From the NCBI GenBank assembly GCA_009929215.1, contig SAAX01000026.1, positions 1 through 34,620 of the forward strand: 34,620 nucleotides of DNA, read 5' to 3'. Under the pieces are notes generated by a model, which saw nothing but the letters and a program-made list of their open reading frames with translations, did not search any database and was not told where the DNA came from. Below are positions 8,821-17,089 of the stretch, piece after piece. The first letter of the stretch is position 1, and each line of letters opens with the position of its first letter. The DNA comes from Deltaproteobacteria bacterium (GTDB lineage Bacteria > Desulfobacterota > Desulfovibrionia > Desulfovibrionales > Desulfovibrionaceae). The translations under genes and the position numbers were made by a program.

Positions 8821-10410
8821 ATGAGTATTGACGCCAACGCAGTAGTGCTTGAGCGCTACAACGCCAAGGTCTTCAAGAACCGCAAGGAGCACATGCTCAA
8901 GGTGAACCCTGCGGAAGACCAGATGATCATCGCCAACACGCGTGCCATTCCCGGCATCATGACCAACCGGGGCTGCTGTTACGCTGGCTGCAAGGGCGTT
9001 GTGCTCGGCCCCATCAAGGATATTGTGCTGATCACCCACGGCCCTGTTGGCTGCGGCTTCTACAGCTGGGGCACGCGCCGCAACAAGGCCAAGGCCGAGG
9101 GTGATACACCCAACTACATTCAGTACTGCTTTTCCACTGACATGCAGGAGCCCGATATCGTCTTTGGCGGCACCAAAAAGCTCAAGAAGGCCATCGACGA
9201 AATCATGGAGCTCATGCACCCCAAGACCATCATGATTGCCGCCACCTGCCCCGTGGGTCTGATCGGTGACGACATTCAGGCCGTGGCCGCAGAAGCTGAA
9301 AAAGAATACGGCATCAGCTGCGTGGCATACAGCTGTGAAGGGTACAAGGGCGTGAGCCAGTCGGCAGGTCACCACATTGCCAACAACGGCCTCATGAAGC
9401 GCGTTATCGGCACGGGCGATTACGAACCCGCCTCCAAGTATTCGATCAACATTCTTGGCGAATACAACATCGGTGGTGACGGCTGGGAACAGGAACGCAT
9501 CCTTAAAAAAATCGGCTACGATGTGGTTTCGGTCTTTACCGGCGACGGAGAAGTGGAACGCATAGCCAGCTCGCACAAGGCCAATCTCAACCTCGTGCAG
9601 TGCCACCGCTCCATCAACTACATCGCCGAAATGATGAAGACCAAGTACGGCGTAGACTGGCTCAAGGTCAACTTTATCGGTCTGGAAGGTACGATTCAGA
9701 GCCTGCGCGACATGGCTGCCTACTTTGGCGACCCCGAGCTTGCGCAGCGCACCGAACAGGTTATCGCCGAAGAGCTGGCCGAGGTGCAGGATCAGATGGC
9801 GGCCTACAAAGCCCGCCTCAACGGCAAAACCGCAGCCCTCTTTGTGGGCGGCAGCCGCTCGCACCACTATCAGGGCCTGCTGCAAGACCTGGGCATCAAG
9901 ACAGTGCTGGCCGGGTACGAATTTGGCCACCGCGACGACTACGAAGGCCGGGAGATCATCCCCAACATCAAGGACGACGCGGACAGCAAGAATATCGAAC
10001 ACATCACGGTGGAAAAGGACGAAAAGAAGTACCACGCCTACCTTACCCAGGAACAGTACGACAAGCTGGCCGCAGAGATTCCGCTTGAAAAGTACGATGG
10101 CATGATACGCGACATGGACGAGGGAACCTATGTGGTTGACGACCTCAACATGTACGAAGCTGAAAAGTTTATGGAAATCCTCAAGCCCGACATGTTTTTC
10201 TCTGGCATCAAGGACAAGTACGCGTTGCAAAAGGCCGGAACCCTCTCGCGCCAGTTGCACAGCTACGATTACAGCGGGCCTTACGCGGGTTTCAAGGGCG
10301 CAACGCAGTTCGGTTACGACCTCTGCATGGGGTACTTTACCCCCGCGTGGCACATGGTAACCCCGCCCTGGAAGAACCGCGCCACCCTGCAAGGAACTGT
10401 GGGAGAATAG
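8821..10410 (+). CDS. nifD: Nitrogenase molybdenum-iron protein alpha chain
   Basis: Encodes 529 residues, longer than the ~490 of Azotobacter NifD. The excess maps to about residues 375-440, where anaerobe-type NifD proteins have an insertion. P-cluster cysteines are C53 or C52 (GCCYAGCKGVV), C78 (GPVGCGFYSW) and C143 (ATCPVGLIGDD). The FeMo-cofactor ligands are C261 (VQCHRSINY) and H480 (QLHSYDYSGPY). Q180 and H184 in VSQSAGHHIANN match the residues near the cofactor and homocitrate. Together with NifK it forms the alpha2beta2 protein that reduces N2. The ribosome site GGAAGG is just before the ATG, and nifK begins one base after the stop. Confidence 0.98.
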   Translation: MSIDANAVVLERYNAKVFKNRKEHMLKVNPAEDQMIIANTRAIPGIMTNRGCCYAGCKGVVLGPIKDIVLITHGPVGCGFYSWGTRRNKAKAEGDTPNYIQYCFSTDMQEPDIVFGGTKKLKKAIDEIMELMHPKTIMIAATCPVGLIGDDIQAVAAEAEKEYGISCVAYSCEGYKGVSQSAGHHIANNGLMKRVIGTGDYEPASKYSINILGEYNIGGDGWEQERILKKIGYDVVSVFTGDGEVERIASSHKANLNLVQCHRSINYIAEMMKTKYGVDWLKVNFIGLEGTIQSLRDMAAYFGDPELAQRTEQVIAEELAEVQDQMAAYKARLNGKTAALFVGGSRSHHYQGLLQDLGIKTVLAGYEFGHRDDYEGREIIPNIKDDADSKNIEHITVEKDEKKYHAYLTQEQYDKLAAEIPLEKYDGMIRDMDEGTYVVDDLNMYEAEKFMEILKPDMFFSGIKDKYALQKAGTLSRQLHSYDYSGPYAGFKGATQFGYDLCMGYFTPAWHMVTPPWKNRATLQGTVGE

Positions 10411-10411
10411 T

Positions 10412-11776
10412 ATGCTTGACCTCACCCCAAAGACACATGTGAACAGATCGGGCGTTCTTATCAACCCGTGCAAGACCTGTCAGCCAGTGGGTGCGCTGTT
10501 TGCCGCTCTGGGCGTGCGCAACTGCATGCCTTACAGCCACGGATCGCAGGGTTGCGCTTCTTACCACCGCACCTACCTTACGCGTCACTTCAAGGAACCC
10601 GCCATCGCTGTCACCAGTTCCTTTACCGAAGGCGCGTGCGTGTTCGGCGGCGGCCCCAACATCCGCCAGGGCGTCAAGACGGCCTTTGAAGTCTATAACC
10701 CGGACATCATTGCCGTGCACACCACCTGTCTTTCCGAAACCATCGGCGATGACCTCAAGACCTACATCGACGACATGGAAATTCCGGACGACAAGATCGT
10801 GGTGCACTGCAACACGCCGAGCTACGTTGGCTCGCACGTTACGGGCTTTGCCAACATGATGGCCGGCTTCATCAAATATCTTACCACCAAGGGCAAGACC
10901 ACCGAAACCGTGGCCGTGTTCCCCGGCTTTGTGAACCCCGGCGACATCCGCGAATACAAGCATCTTGTGAACCTGATGAAGCTCAAGTCCATCATGTTCC
11001 CCGATTGCAGCAATGTCATGGATGCCCCCATGACCGGCGAATACAAGATGTACCCCGATGGCGGCACAACGGTTGAAGAAATCCGCGCGCTCGGCAGCTG
11101 CCGCAAGGTTCTGGCTCTTGGCCGACTGACCAGCGAGGAACCCGCCGCCCAGCTCAAGCGCAAGTGCGGTGTGGATTTTGACCTGCTGCCCCTGCCCATC
11201 GGTCTGGCCGATACGGACGCCTTTATCATGGCCATGGCAAACCTCAACGGCGGCGAAGTTGACCCGCTTATCGAAGAAGAACGCGGCCGTCTGCTCGACC
11301 TTATGCTCGACGCAAACCCGTACTTCTACGGCAAAAAGGTTGCCGTGTACGGCGACCCCGACACAGTGCTTGGCATGACCCGCTTCTGCCTGGAACTGGG
11401 CATGATTCCCAAGTATGTGCTCACGGGTACGCCCGGCGAAACCTTCGTCAAGCTGGCCAAGGCCATGTTCAAGGAATACGGCAAGGAAGAAGAATGCAGG
11501 GCCTTTGCGGCCAAGGATCTCTTTGACCTGCACCAGTTTATAAAGGAAGAACCCGTGGATCTGCTGCTCGGCAACTCGCACGGCAAGCAGATCGCCAAGG
11601 CTGAGGGCATTCCGCTGGTACGCGCTGGCTTCCCGGTTCTTGACCGCTACGGACACGCCTCGCTGCCCATGGTTGGTTACCGTGGTGCCTTCCAGTTGGC
11701 CACCAAGATCGCCGACACGCTTATGGAAGAGTTTGACCGCAACTGCGCCGACGAAGACATGGATCTGATCATGTAA
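10412..11776 (+). CDS. nifK: Nitrogenase molybdenum-iron protein beta chain
   Basis: Encodes 454 residues. This is the short NifK form lacking the ~50-residue N-terminal extension of Azotobacter NifK, as in clostridial and archaeal enzymes. P-cluster cysteines are C23 (CQPVGALFAALG), C48 (HGSQGCASYHRT) and C106 (HTTCLSETIGDD). The SSFTEGACVFGG segment corresponds to the beta-Ser188 region. It pairs with NifD and holds half of the P-cluster. It starts one base after the nifD stop, with GGGAGAA as ribosome site inside the nifD end, so 1:1 production is favoured. A hairpin follows before nifE. Confidence 0.98.
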   Translation: MLDLTPKTHVNRSGVLINPCKTCQPVGALFAALGVRNCMPYSHGSQGCASYHRTYLTRHFKEPAIAVTSSFTEGACVFGGGPNIRQGVKTAFEVYNPDIIAVHTTCLSETIGDDLKTYIDDMEIPDDKIVVHCNTPSYVGSHVTGFANMMAGFIKYLTTKGKTTETVAVFPGFVNPGDIREYKHLVNLMKLKSIMFPDCSNVMDAPMTGEYKMYPDGGTTVEEIRALGSCRKVLALGRLTSEEPAAQLKRKCGVDFDLLPLPIGLADTDAFIMAMANLNGGEVDPLIEEERGRLLDLMLDANPYFYGKKVAVYGDPDTVLGMTRFCLELGMIPKYVLTGTPGETFVKLAKAMFKEYGKEEECRAFAAKDLFDLHQFIKEEPVDLLLGNSHGKQIAKAEGIPLVRAGFPVLDRYGHASLPMVGYRGAFQLATKIADTLMEEFDRNCADEDMDLIM

Positions 11777-11795
11777 GACGGCTCAAAGCCGCGAC

Positions 11796-11826
11796 AAGGG
11801 CCGGGGGGCATTGGCTCCCCGCCCTT
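11796..11826 (+). other. Intercistronic hairpin between nifK and nifE
   Basis: AAGGGC-c-GGGG pairs with CCCC-GCCCTT (11796-11806 with 11817-11826) with one bulged base. It ends a few bases before the GGGGG ribosome site of nifE (~11830-11835). It could stabilise the upstream nifHDK message, pause transcription, or limit nifE translation. There is no U-run, so it is unlikely to be a full terminator. Confidence 0.55.
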
Positions 11827-11840
11827 CCAAGGGGGTTCCC

Positions 11841-13268
11841 ATGGCTATGGAAATACTTGAAGAACGCCGTACGTCCATCAAGGAAAAGGGAAACAAGGGC
11901 GGGGGCTGCTGTAGCGGCGACGGCCTGCGTTGCGATACGGCCAGCGTGGCCGGTTCCGTGAGCCAGCGGGCCTGCGTGTACTGCGGTGCGCGCGTGGTGT
12001 TAAACCCCATTACCGATGCCTTTCATATCGTGCACGGCCCCATCGGCTGCGCCAGCTACACCTGGGATATTCGCGGCAGCCTTACCAGCGGGTCGGAACT
12101 GTTCCGCAACAGTTTTTCCACCGACTTGCAGGAAAAGGACATTGTTTTTGGCGGTGCAGAAAAGCTCACCCGCGCAATTGACGAGGCCGTGGCCAACTAT
12201 GCGCCCAAGCTCATTTTTGTCTACGCCACCTGCATTGTGGGCGTGATTGGCGACGATGTGGAAGCCGTGTGCCGCAATGCGGAAAAAAAGCACGGTATCC
12301 GCGTGATCGCGGTCAAGGCTCCGGGTTTTTCGGGCACAAAGTCCACGGGCTACCGCATGGCCTGCAATGCTCTGGTGCAGCTTATGGAGCCGCACAAGGA
12401 ACAGCCCAAGATCAAGGGCGTCAACATTCTGGGCGACTACAACCTTGCGGGCGAAATGTGGATTATCCGCAACTACCTGCGCGAAATGGGCATTCCCATT
12501 GTTGCCACCCTTACGGGCGACGCTGCCTACGAAACGCTCATCAAGGCCCCGGCTGCCCAGCTCAACATTGTGCAGTGCGCCGGCTCCATGATGTATCTGG
12601 CCCACCGCATGGAAGACGAAATGGGCGTTCCCTGGATGCGTGCCAGCTTCTTTGGGGTGGAGGACACCTCCACAGCTCTACGGCAGGTGGCCGAACGCCT
12701 CAACGACGACTACGCCAAGCGCAAGGCCGAGGCCCTTATTGCCGAGCGCGGCACCAAGGCCGAAGCGTTTCTTGAACAGTACAAGCCGCACTTTGTGGGC
12801 AAAAAGGCCGCCATCTTTGTGGGCGGCGGCTTCAAGGCCATATCGCTCATCCGGCAGTTTAACGAAATGGGCATCGAAACCGTGGTGGTAGGAACCCAGA
12901 CCGGCAAGCCTGAAGATTATGAAATCATTTCAAGCCTCGTTAACCCCGGCACGGTCATTCTTGACGATGCCAACCCCGCGGAGCTTGAAACCTTCATGAA
13001 GCAGAAAGGCGCGGATATTCTGGTGGGCGGCGTCAAGGAACGCCCCCTGGCCTACAAGCTGGGCATTGCCTTTTGCGACCACAACCACGAGCGCAAGCAC
13101 GCCCTGGGCGGCTTTGAAGGCGTGGAGAACTTCACCCGCGAGGTGAACCTTTCGATCAACAGCCCTGTGTGGCAGTTTACGCGCAGCTCTGCCTCATTTG
13201 CCGAGGCAACACAGGCGCAGGCCAATCTGGTGCGCCAAGCACTGGCCACAAGAGCAGCACATTTCTAG
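11841..13268 (+). CDS. nifE: FeMo-cofactor biosynthesis scaffold protein NifE
   Basis: Encodes 475 residues of the NifD/NifE family. Conserved cysteines C45 (ACVYCGARVV), C70 (HGPIGCASYTWD) and one in YATCIVGVIGDD hold the P-cluster-like Fe-S cluster of the NifEN scaffold. A cofactor-region cysteine lies in VQCAGSMMYLAHRM. An extra cysteine-rich N-terminal stretch, GGGCCSGDGLRC (20-31), is unusual. NifE and NifN form the platform where NifB-co becomes FeMo-co. The ATG at 11841 has a strong G-rich ribosome site; a second ATG two codons later is possible. It is less tightly coupled to nifK (64-base gap with hairpin). Confidence 0.95.
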   Translation: MAMEILEERRTSIKEKGNKGGGCCSGDGLRCDTASVAGSVSQRACVYCGARVVLNPITDAFHIVHGPIGCASYTWDIRGSLTSGSELFRNSFSTDLQEKDIVFGGAEKLTRAIDEAVANYAPKLIFVYATCIVGVIGDDVEAVCRNAEKKHGIRVIAVKAPGFSGTKSTGYRMACNALVQLMEPHKEQPKIKGVNILGDYNLAGEMWIIRNYLREMGIPIVATLTGDAAYETLIKAPAAQLNIVQCAGSMMYLAHRMEDEMGVPWMRASFFGVEDTSTALRQVAERLNDDYAKRKAEALIAERGTKAEAFLEQYKPHFVGKKAAIFVGGGFKAISLIRQFNEMGIETVVVGTQTGKPEDYEIISSLVNPGTVILDDANPAELETFMKQKGADILVGGVKERPLAYKLGIAFCDHNHERKHALGGFEGVENFTREVNLSINSPVWQFTRSSASFAEATQAQANLVRQALATRAAHF

Positions 13269-13306
13269 CACAGCGTAATCGGCTTGCACACAGTTTGCCC
13301 GCCGCT

Positions 13307-13321
13307 GCGGCCACTGGCCGC
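13307..13321 (+). other. Small hairpin in the nifE/nifN-B gap
   Basis: GCGGCC-act-GGCCGC is a perfect 6-bp GC stem placed 10 bases before the AGGAG ribosome site of the nifN-B fusion. It resembles the hairpins in the neighbouring nif gaps and may influence mRNA stability or translation of the fusion gene. Confidence 0.45.
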
Positions 13322-13341
13322 CTGGAACAAAGGAGAAGACA

Positions 13342-16050
13342 ATGAGCGCCAATCTTGTCAACCTGAATACAAATCCCTGCAAGATGTGCATGCCCTTGGG
13401 TTCGGTAAGCGCCTTTTACGGCATCAGCAAGAGCATGAGCATTCTGCACGGTTCGCAGGGATGCAGCACCTATATTCGGCGGCACATGGCAACCCACTAC
13501 AATGAGCCGGTAGACATCGCCTCGTCTTCACTTACGGAAGAGGGCACGGTATTCGGCGGCACCAAGAACCTACTCAAGGGGCTTGAAAACCTCATCAAGC
13601 TGTACAACCCCGAGGTGATCGGCGTTTCCACCACCTGCCTTGCCGAAACCATCGGCGAGGATGTGCCCGCCATCATCAAGCAGTTCAAGGACGAACACCC
13701 GGAAGTGACGGCCACCATCATTCCCGTGTCTTCTCCCGGATACGGCGGCTCGCAGTACGAGGGTTTTTTCCGCGCCTTGCACGCCATTGTGCGCCACGTG
13801 CCCATGAATGCCGCGCCCAATAACGTGGTCAACATCATCACCGGCCACCTGTCTGCAGCGGATTCCAGAGCCCTCAAGGCACTGCTCGACGGCTGCGGCC
13901 TTGACTATGTGCTGCTGCCCGATCTTTCGCAAAATCTCGACGGCGGGCATGAGGACGACTACAATCGGTTGCCGCAGTACGGCACAACGCTTGCCCGCGT
14001 TGGCCTTATGGCTGGCGCGCGCATGACCCTTGAGCTTGCGCCCTTCTGCCCCGAAGAATATTCTCCCGGCGCGTACCTGCGCGAAACTTACGGCGTGCCG
14101 CTTTTGCGCATGAATCTGCCCGTGGGCCTGCGCGATACCGATGCCTTTGTGGCCACGCTTGAGGCCCTTGGCGGCCAGATACCGGCCACCGTGCGCGAAG
14201 AACGCGCCCGCTACCTCGACGCCATGATCGACGCGCACAAATACAACGCGCAGTGCCGCGTGGCCGTTTACGGCGAGCCCGACATGGTGCTGGCGCTTGT
14301 GCGCGCCTCGTGCGAAAACGGAGCTGTGCCCGTGGTGGCCGCCACCGGCAGCCGTTGCGCCAGTTTTGAAAAAACCCTTGCGCCCGACATGGCCAAGGCC
14401 ACGGAAACCCAGTTCAGCGGTGATTTTGACATTCTGAACTTTGCCGACTTTACCGCCATTGAAAACGCCCTGCTTGCGCGCAAGGCCAACCTCATGCTGG
14501 GCAATTCGGACGGCCGCCGCATTGAGGAACGCCACCACGTTCCGCTGCTGCGCTACGGCTTTCCCATCCACGACAGGGTGGGCGGCCAGCGCACGCGCCT
14601 GCTGTTCTATGACGGCTCGCTCAGCCTCATGGAAGCCACGGCCAACGCCATGTTGCAGTTTACCGAGAGCAGCTTCCGCGAGGAGCTTCTTAACAAATAC
14701 TTCAAGGATGATGCCTTCATGGAAGCCGAAGCCTCTCGCATAGAAGTTGTGGCCCCCGCCAAGAAGCCGCTTGTGCCTGTAACTGCCGCTGCCGCCCCTG
14801 CGGCCAGCGATCTGGCCGCCATAAGTGCAGAGCGCACCAAGTCCCACCCCTGTTTCAGCTGTGGGGCCTGTGCCACCTCGGCGCGGCTGCATCTGCCCAT
14901 CGCGCCCAAGTGCAACCTGAGCTGCAACTACTGCCTGCGCAAGTACGACTGCGTTAACGAAAGCCGCCCCGGTGTCACCACCGCCGTGCTTACGCCCGCT
15001 CAGGCCTTTGACCACTTCATGAAAGTAAAGCACGACATGCCCAATCTTACGGTTGTGGGCATCGCTGGCCCCGGCGACACGCTGGCCAACCCGGAGGAAA
15101 CCTTCCGCACGCTCGAGATGATCCGCAAGGAAGATCCCAATATCACCTTCTGCATGTCCACCAACGGTCTGGCCCTGCCGGAATATGTGGAAGACATGAA
15201 GCGCGTGGGCGTGAGCCACGCCACCGTGACCATCAACGCCGTTGACCCCGCCATTGGCGCGCAGATTTACAAGTTTGCCATGTATCGGGGCAAGAAATAC
15301 ACGGGCGAAACCGCAGCCGCCCTGCTGCTGGCCAACCAGATGGCGGGCCTGCGCGCCCTGAGCCAGGCGGGCATAGTGAGCAAGGTCAACACCGTGCTGC
15401 TCAAGGGCATCAACGACGGGCACATCCCGCAGGTGGTGGAAACCGCGCGCGAGCTTGGCGCGGTGATGACCAACATCATGCAGCTCATCCCGGTCAAGGG
15501 CAGCGTTTTTGAAAACATGCCCCTGGTGAGCAACAAGGAGCTTATGGACATGCGCCGCAGTTGCGAGCCCACGCTCAAGCAGATGTACCACTGCAAGCAG
15601 TGCCGCGCCGATGCCGTGGGCCTGCTGGGCGACGACAAGTCCATTGAATACCGCCCGGCCGTGGCCGAAAAGGCCCCCGCAGCGGAAGAAGCCAAGCCCG
15701 CTGTGGCCCGCAAGATACGCATTGCCGTGGCCTCCAAGACCGGCATGACCGTTGACCAGCACTTTGGTCAGGCAGAACAGTTCTATATCTACGAGAGTGA
15801 CGGCGCAGCCGCCAGCTATGTGGAAACGCGCAGTGTTTCCCGATACTGCAACGGCATGGACGACTGCGGTGAAAAGACCGGGCGCATGGCGGGCATTCTG
15901 GCCGCTGTGGACGACTGCAAGGGCGTGCTGGCCCTGCGCATAGGCGAAAGCCCGCTGAAAAAGCTTGAGACCAAGGGCATACGCGTGTTCACCCTTTACG
16001 AAAATGTGGACAAGGCCGTGAATGACGCCGCCAGGGCGCTCTGCGGGTAA
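13342..16050 (+). CDS. nifN-B: NifN-NifB-NifX-like triple fusion, FeMo-cofactor assembly
   Basis: Encodes 902 residues in three parts. Residues 1 to ~460 are NifN, the NifE partner, with C13, C16 and C41 (NPCKMCMPLGS; HGSQGCSTYIRR). An Ala/Pro-rich linker covers ~470-495. Residues ~500-770 are the radical-SAM enzyme NifB: a leading C504-C507-C510 set, the CxxxCxxC motif C524-C528-C531 (CNLSCNYC), the GIAGPGDTLANP SAM-region motif and a late C751/C754 pair (CKQC). Residues ~788-902 form a NifX/NafY-like cofactor-carrier domain. NifB makes the carbide-containing Fe-S core (NifB-co), which NifEN receives. N-B fusions are known in clostridia. AGGAG precedes the ATG. Confidence 0.95.
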   Translation: MSANLVNLNTNPCKMCMPLGSVSAFYGISKSMSILHGSQGCSTYIRRHMATHYNEPVDIASSSLTEEGTVFGGTKNLLKGLENLIKLYNPEVIGVSTTCLAETIGEDVPAIIKQFKDEHPEVTATIIPVSSPGYGGSQYEGFFRALHAIVRHVPMNAAPNNVVNIITGHLSAADSRALKALLDGCGLDYVLLPDLSQNLDGGHEDDYNRLPQYGTTLARVGLMAGARMTLELAPFCPEEYSPGAYLRETYGVPLLRMNLPVGLRDTDAFVATLEALGGQIPATVREERARYLDAMIDAHKYNAQCRVAVYGEPDMVLALVRASCENGAVPVVAATGSRCASFEKTLAPDMAKATETQFSGDFDILNFADFTAIENALLARKANLMLGNSDGRRIEERHHVPLLRYGFPIHDRVGGQRTRLLFYDGSLSLMEATANAMLQFTESSFREELLNKYFKDDAFMEAEASRIEVVAPAKKPLVPVTAAAAPAASDLAAISAERTKSHPCFSCGACATSARLHLPIAPKCNLSCNYCLRKYDCVNESRPGVTTAVLTPAQAFDHFMKVKHDMPNLTVVGIAGPGDTLANPEETFRTLEMIRKEDPNITFCMSTNGLALPEYVEDMKRVGVSHATVTINAVDPAIGAQIYKFAMYRGKKYTGETAAALLLANQMAGLRALSQAGIVSKVNTVLLKGINDGHIPQVVETARELGAVMTNIMQLIPVKGSVFENMPLVSNKELMDMRRSCEPTLKQMYHCKQCRADAVGLLGDDKSIEYRPAVAEKAPAAEEAKPAVARKIRIAVASKTGMTVDQHFGQAEQFYIYESDGAAASYVETRSVSRYCNGMDDCGEKTGRMAGILAAVDDCKGVLALRIGESPLKKLETKGIRVFTLYENVDKAVNDAARALCG

Positions 16051-16054
16051 TTCC

Positions 16055-16079
16055 GGCCCAATCCATCGGCCCAATCCAT
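16055..16079 (+). repeat. 12-bp tandem repeat in the nifN-B/nifV gap
   Basis: GGCCCAATCCAT occurs at 16055-16066 and again at 16068-16079 (period 13). It lies immediately after the nifN-B stop and before a strong hairpin. It is probably a replication-slippage duplication. Confidence 0.6.
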
Positions 16080-16080
16080 T

Positions 16081-16109
16081 GGCCTGGCCGGAGGCAAACC
16101 GGTCAGGCC
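16081..16109 (+). other. Intercistronic hairpin between nifN-B and nifV omega
   Basis: GGCCTGGCCGG (16081-16091) pairs with CCGGTCAGGCC (16099-16109) over 11 positions with one G-U pair and a 7-base loop. It lies 31 bases after nifN-B and 36 before nifV omega. With no U-run it is better read as an attenuator or RNA-stability element than as a terminator. Confidence 0.55.
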
Positions 16110-16144
16110 GTGGCACACGCCATCTTTGCCGAGAGGTTATTTCC

Positions 16145-17089
16145 ATGCCGCAACTGGTGGACAGAACGCTCTGCCTGCTCTACCGGGTGCTGCCAGCCGC
16201 GCACTCGCAAGAGCAAAGGCAGACCGCAGATGCATTTGCACTCTGGGCCGGGGAATGGATCGACCTCATGCACCACATGGGCTTTGTGGTCGAAATTCCC
16301 CCAGACCTGCAATTTGAAGCAGCCAGCGCCAAGGCCCGCCGCACGGGCAAGCGTCCGGCTCCTTACGGGCCGTGGTCGCGCCTGAGCGGCTGCTGCGATG
16401 CTCTTTATAGTTTTGAAACCGAGCTCTGGCCCCGATTTGCCACCATCAAGGATACGGTGGAATTCTGTCCCGGCGACCACGCGGGCTGCGCCACGGCTTT
16501 GGCCGTGCTGTGGCTGCTCAAGGGCGGCCCCCGCGTGGCGGGCTGTATTGGTGGCTCTGCCCTGCACGGCCCCGATGCTGGCCCCGCGCTGGAAGAAGTA
16601 GCCCTGAGCCTGCACGCCCAGGGGCTCGAAACCGGCCTTGCAAATCTGGACAAAATGCCGCAGGCCACCGCCCTGCTTGCGCAGGTGGGGCTTGACATAT
16701 CCCAACACAAGGCCGTGCTGGGCGCGGATATCTTTGCCGTGGAATCGGGCATCCATGTGGACGGTATTGTCAAAAAGCCCTTTTTGTACGAGCCCTACCC
16801 GCCAGCCACCGTGGGGCTTGAACGTCAGATTGTGGTGGGCAAGCATTCGGGGCGTGTTTCGCTGCGCATCAAGGCCCGCCAGCTTGGTTTAAGCTTGCCC
16901 CGCGCGGAAGAAGAACCTATGCTTGAAAAGGTTCAGCAGCTTGCCGAGCACCAGCAGTGCAGCCTGACCGACGCCCAGTTTCTCGACCTGTGTCACACAT
17001 GCCATCCCCCCGAATCCCTGTCTTCTGCCCGAACAGACTGTTGCGGTCTTTCGGGTGCAACGGCTTCTGTGGAGGTGGGTCATGCCTGA
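16145..17089 (+). CDS. nifV-omega: Homocitrate synthase, omega subunit
   Basis: Encodes 314 residues. The diagnostic part is ADIFAVESGIHVDGIVKKP...YEPYPPATVGLERQ...VGKHSGR (about residues 195-245). This is the C-terminal half signature of homocitrate/isopropylmalate synthases, while the catalytic TTLRDGEQ motif is absent. It therefore corresponds to the omega polypeptide of split NifV, as described in Clostridium pasteurianum. Together with the alpha subunit it condenses acetyl-CoA and 2-oxoglutarate to homocitrate, the organic ligand of FeMo-co. GAGG at 16133-16136 supports the start; a longer in-frame start at 16022 would overlap nifN-B. The end overlaps nifV alpha by 8 bases. Confidence 0.92.
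   Translation: MPQLVDRTLCLLYRVLPAAHSQEQRQTADAFALWAGEWIDLMHHMGFVVEIPPDLQFEAASAKARRTGKRPAPYGPWSRLSGCCDALYSFETELWPRFATIKDTVEFCPGDHAGCATALAVLWLLKGGPRVAGCIGGSALHGPDAGPALEEVALSLHAQGLETGLANLDKMPQATALLAQVGLDISQHKAVLGADIFAVESGIHVDGIVKKPFLYEPYPPATVGLERQIVVGKHSGRVSLRIKARQLGLSLPRAEEEPMLEKVQQLAEHQQCSLTDAQFLDLCHTCHPPESLSSARTDCCGLSGATASVEVGHA

Noticed and set aside
8773-10473. A 566-codon minus-strand frame opposite nifD
   Set aside because: No motifs, and it covers the fully conserved NifD; antisense artefact.
13570-16146. A very long minus-strand open frame (over 850 codons) opposite the nifN-B fusion
   Set aside because: It is His/Gly/Ala-rich with no family motif and mirrors a GC-rich gene; the plus-strand product has all NifN, NifB and NifX signatures.
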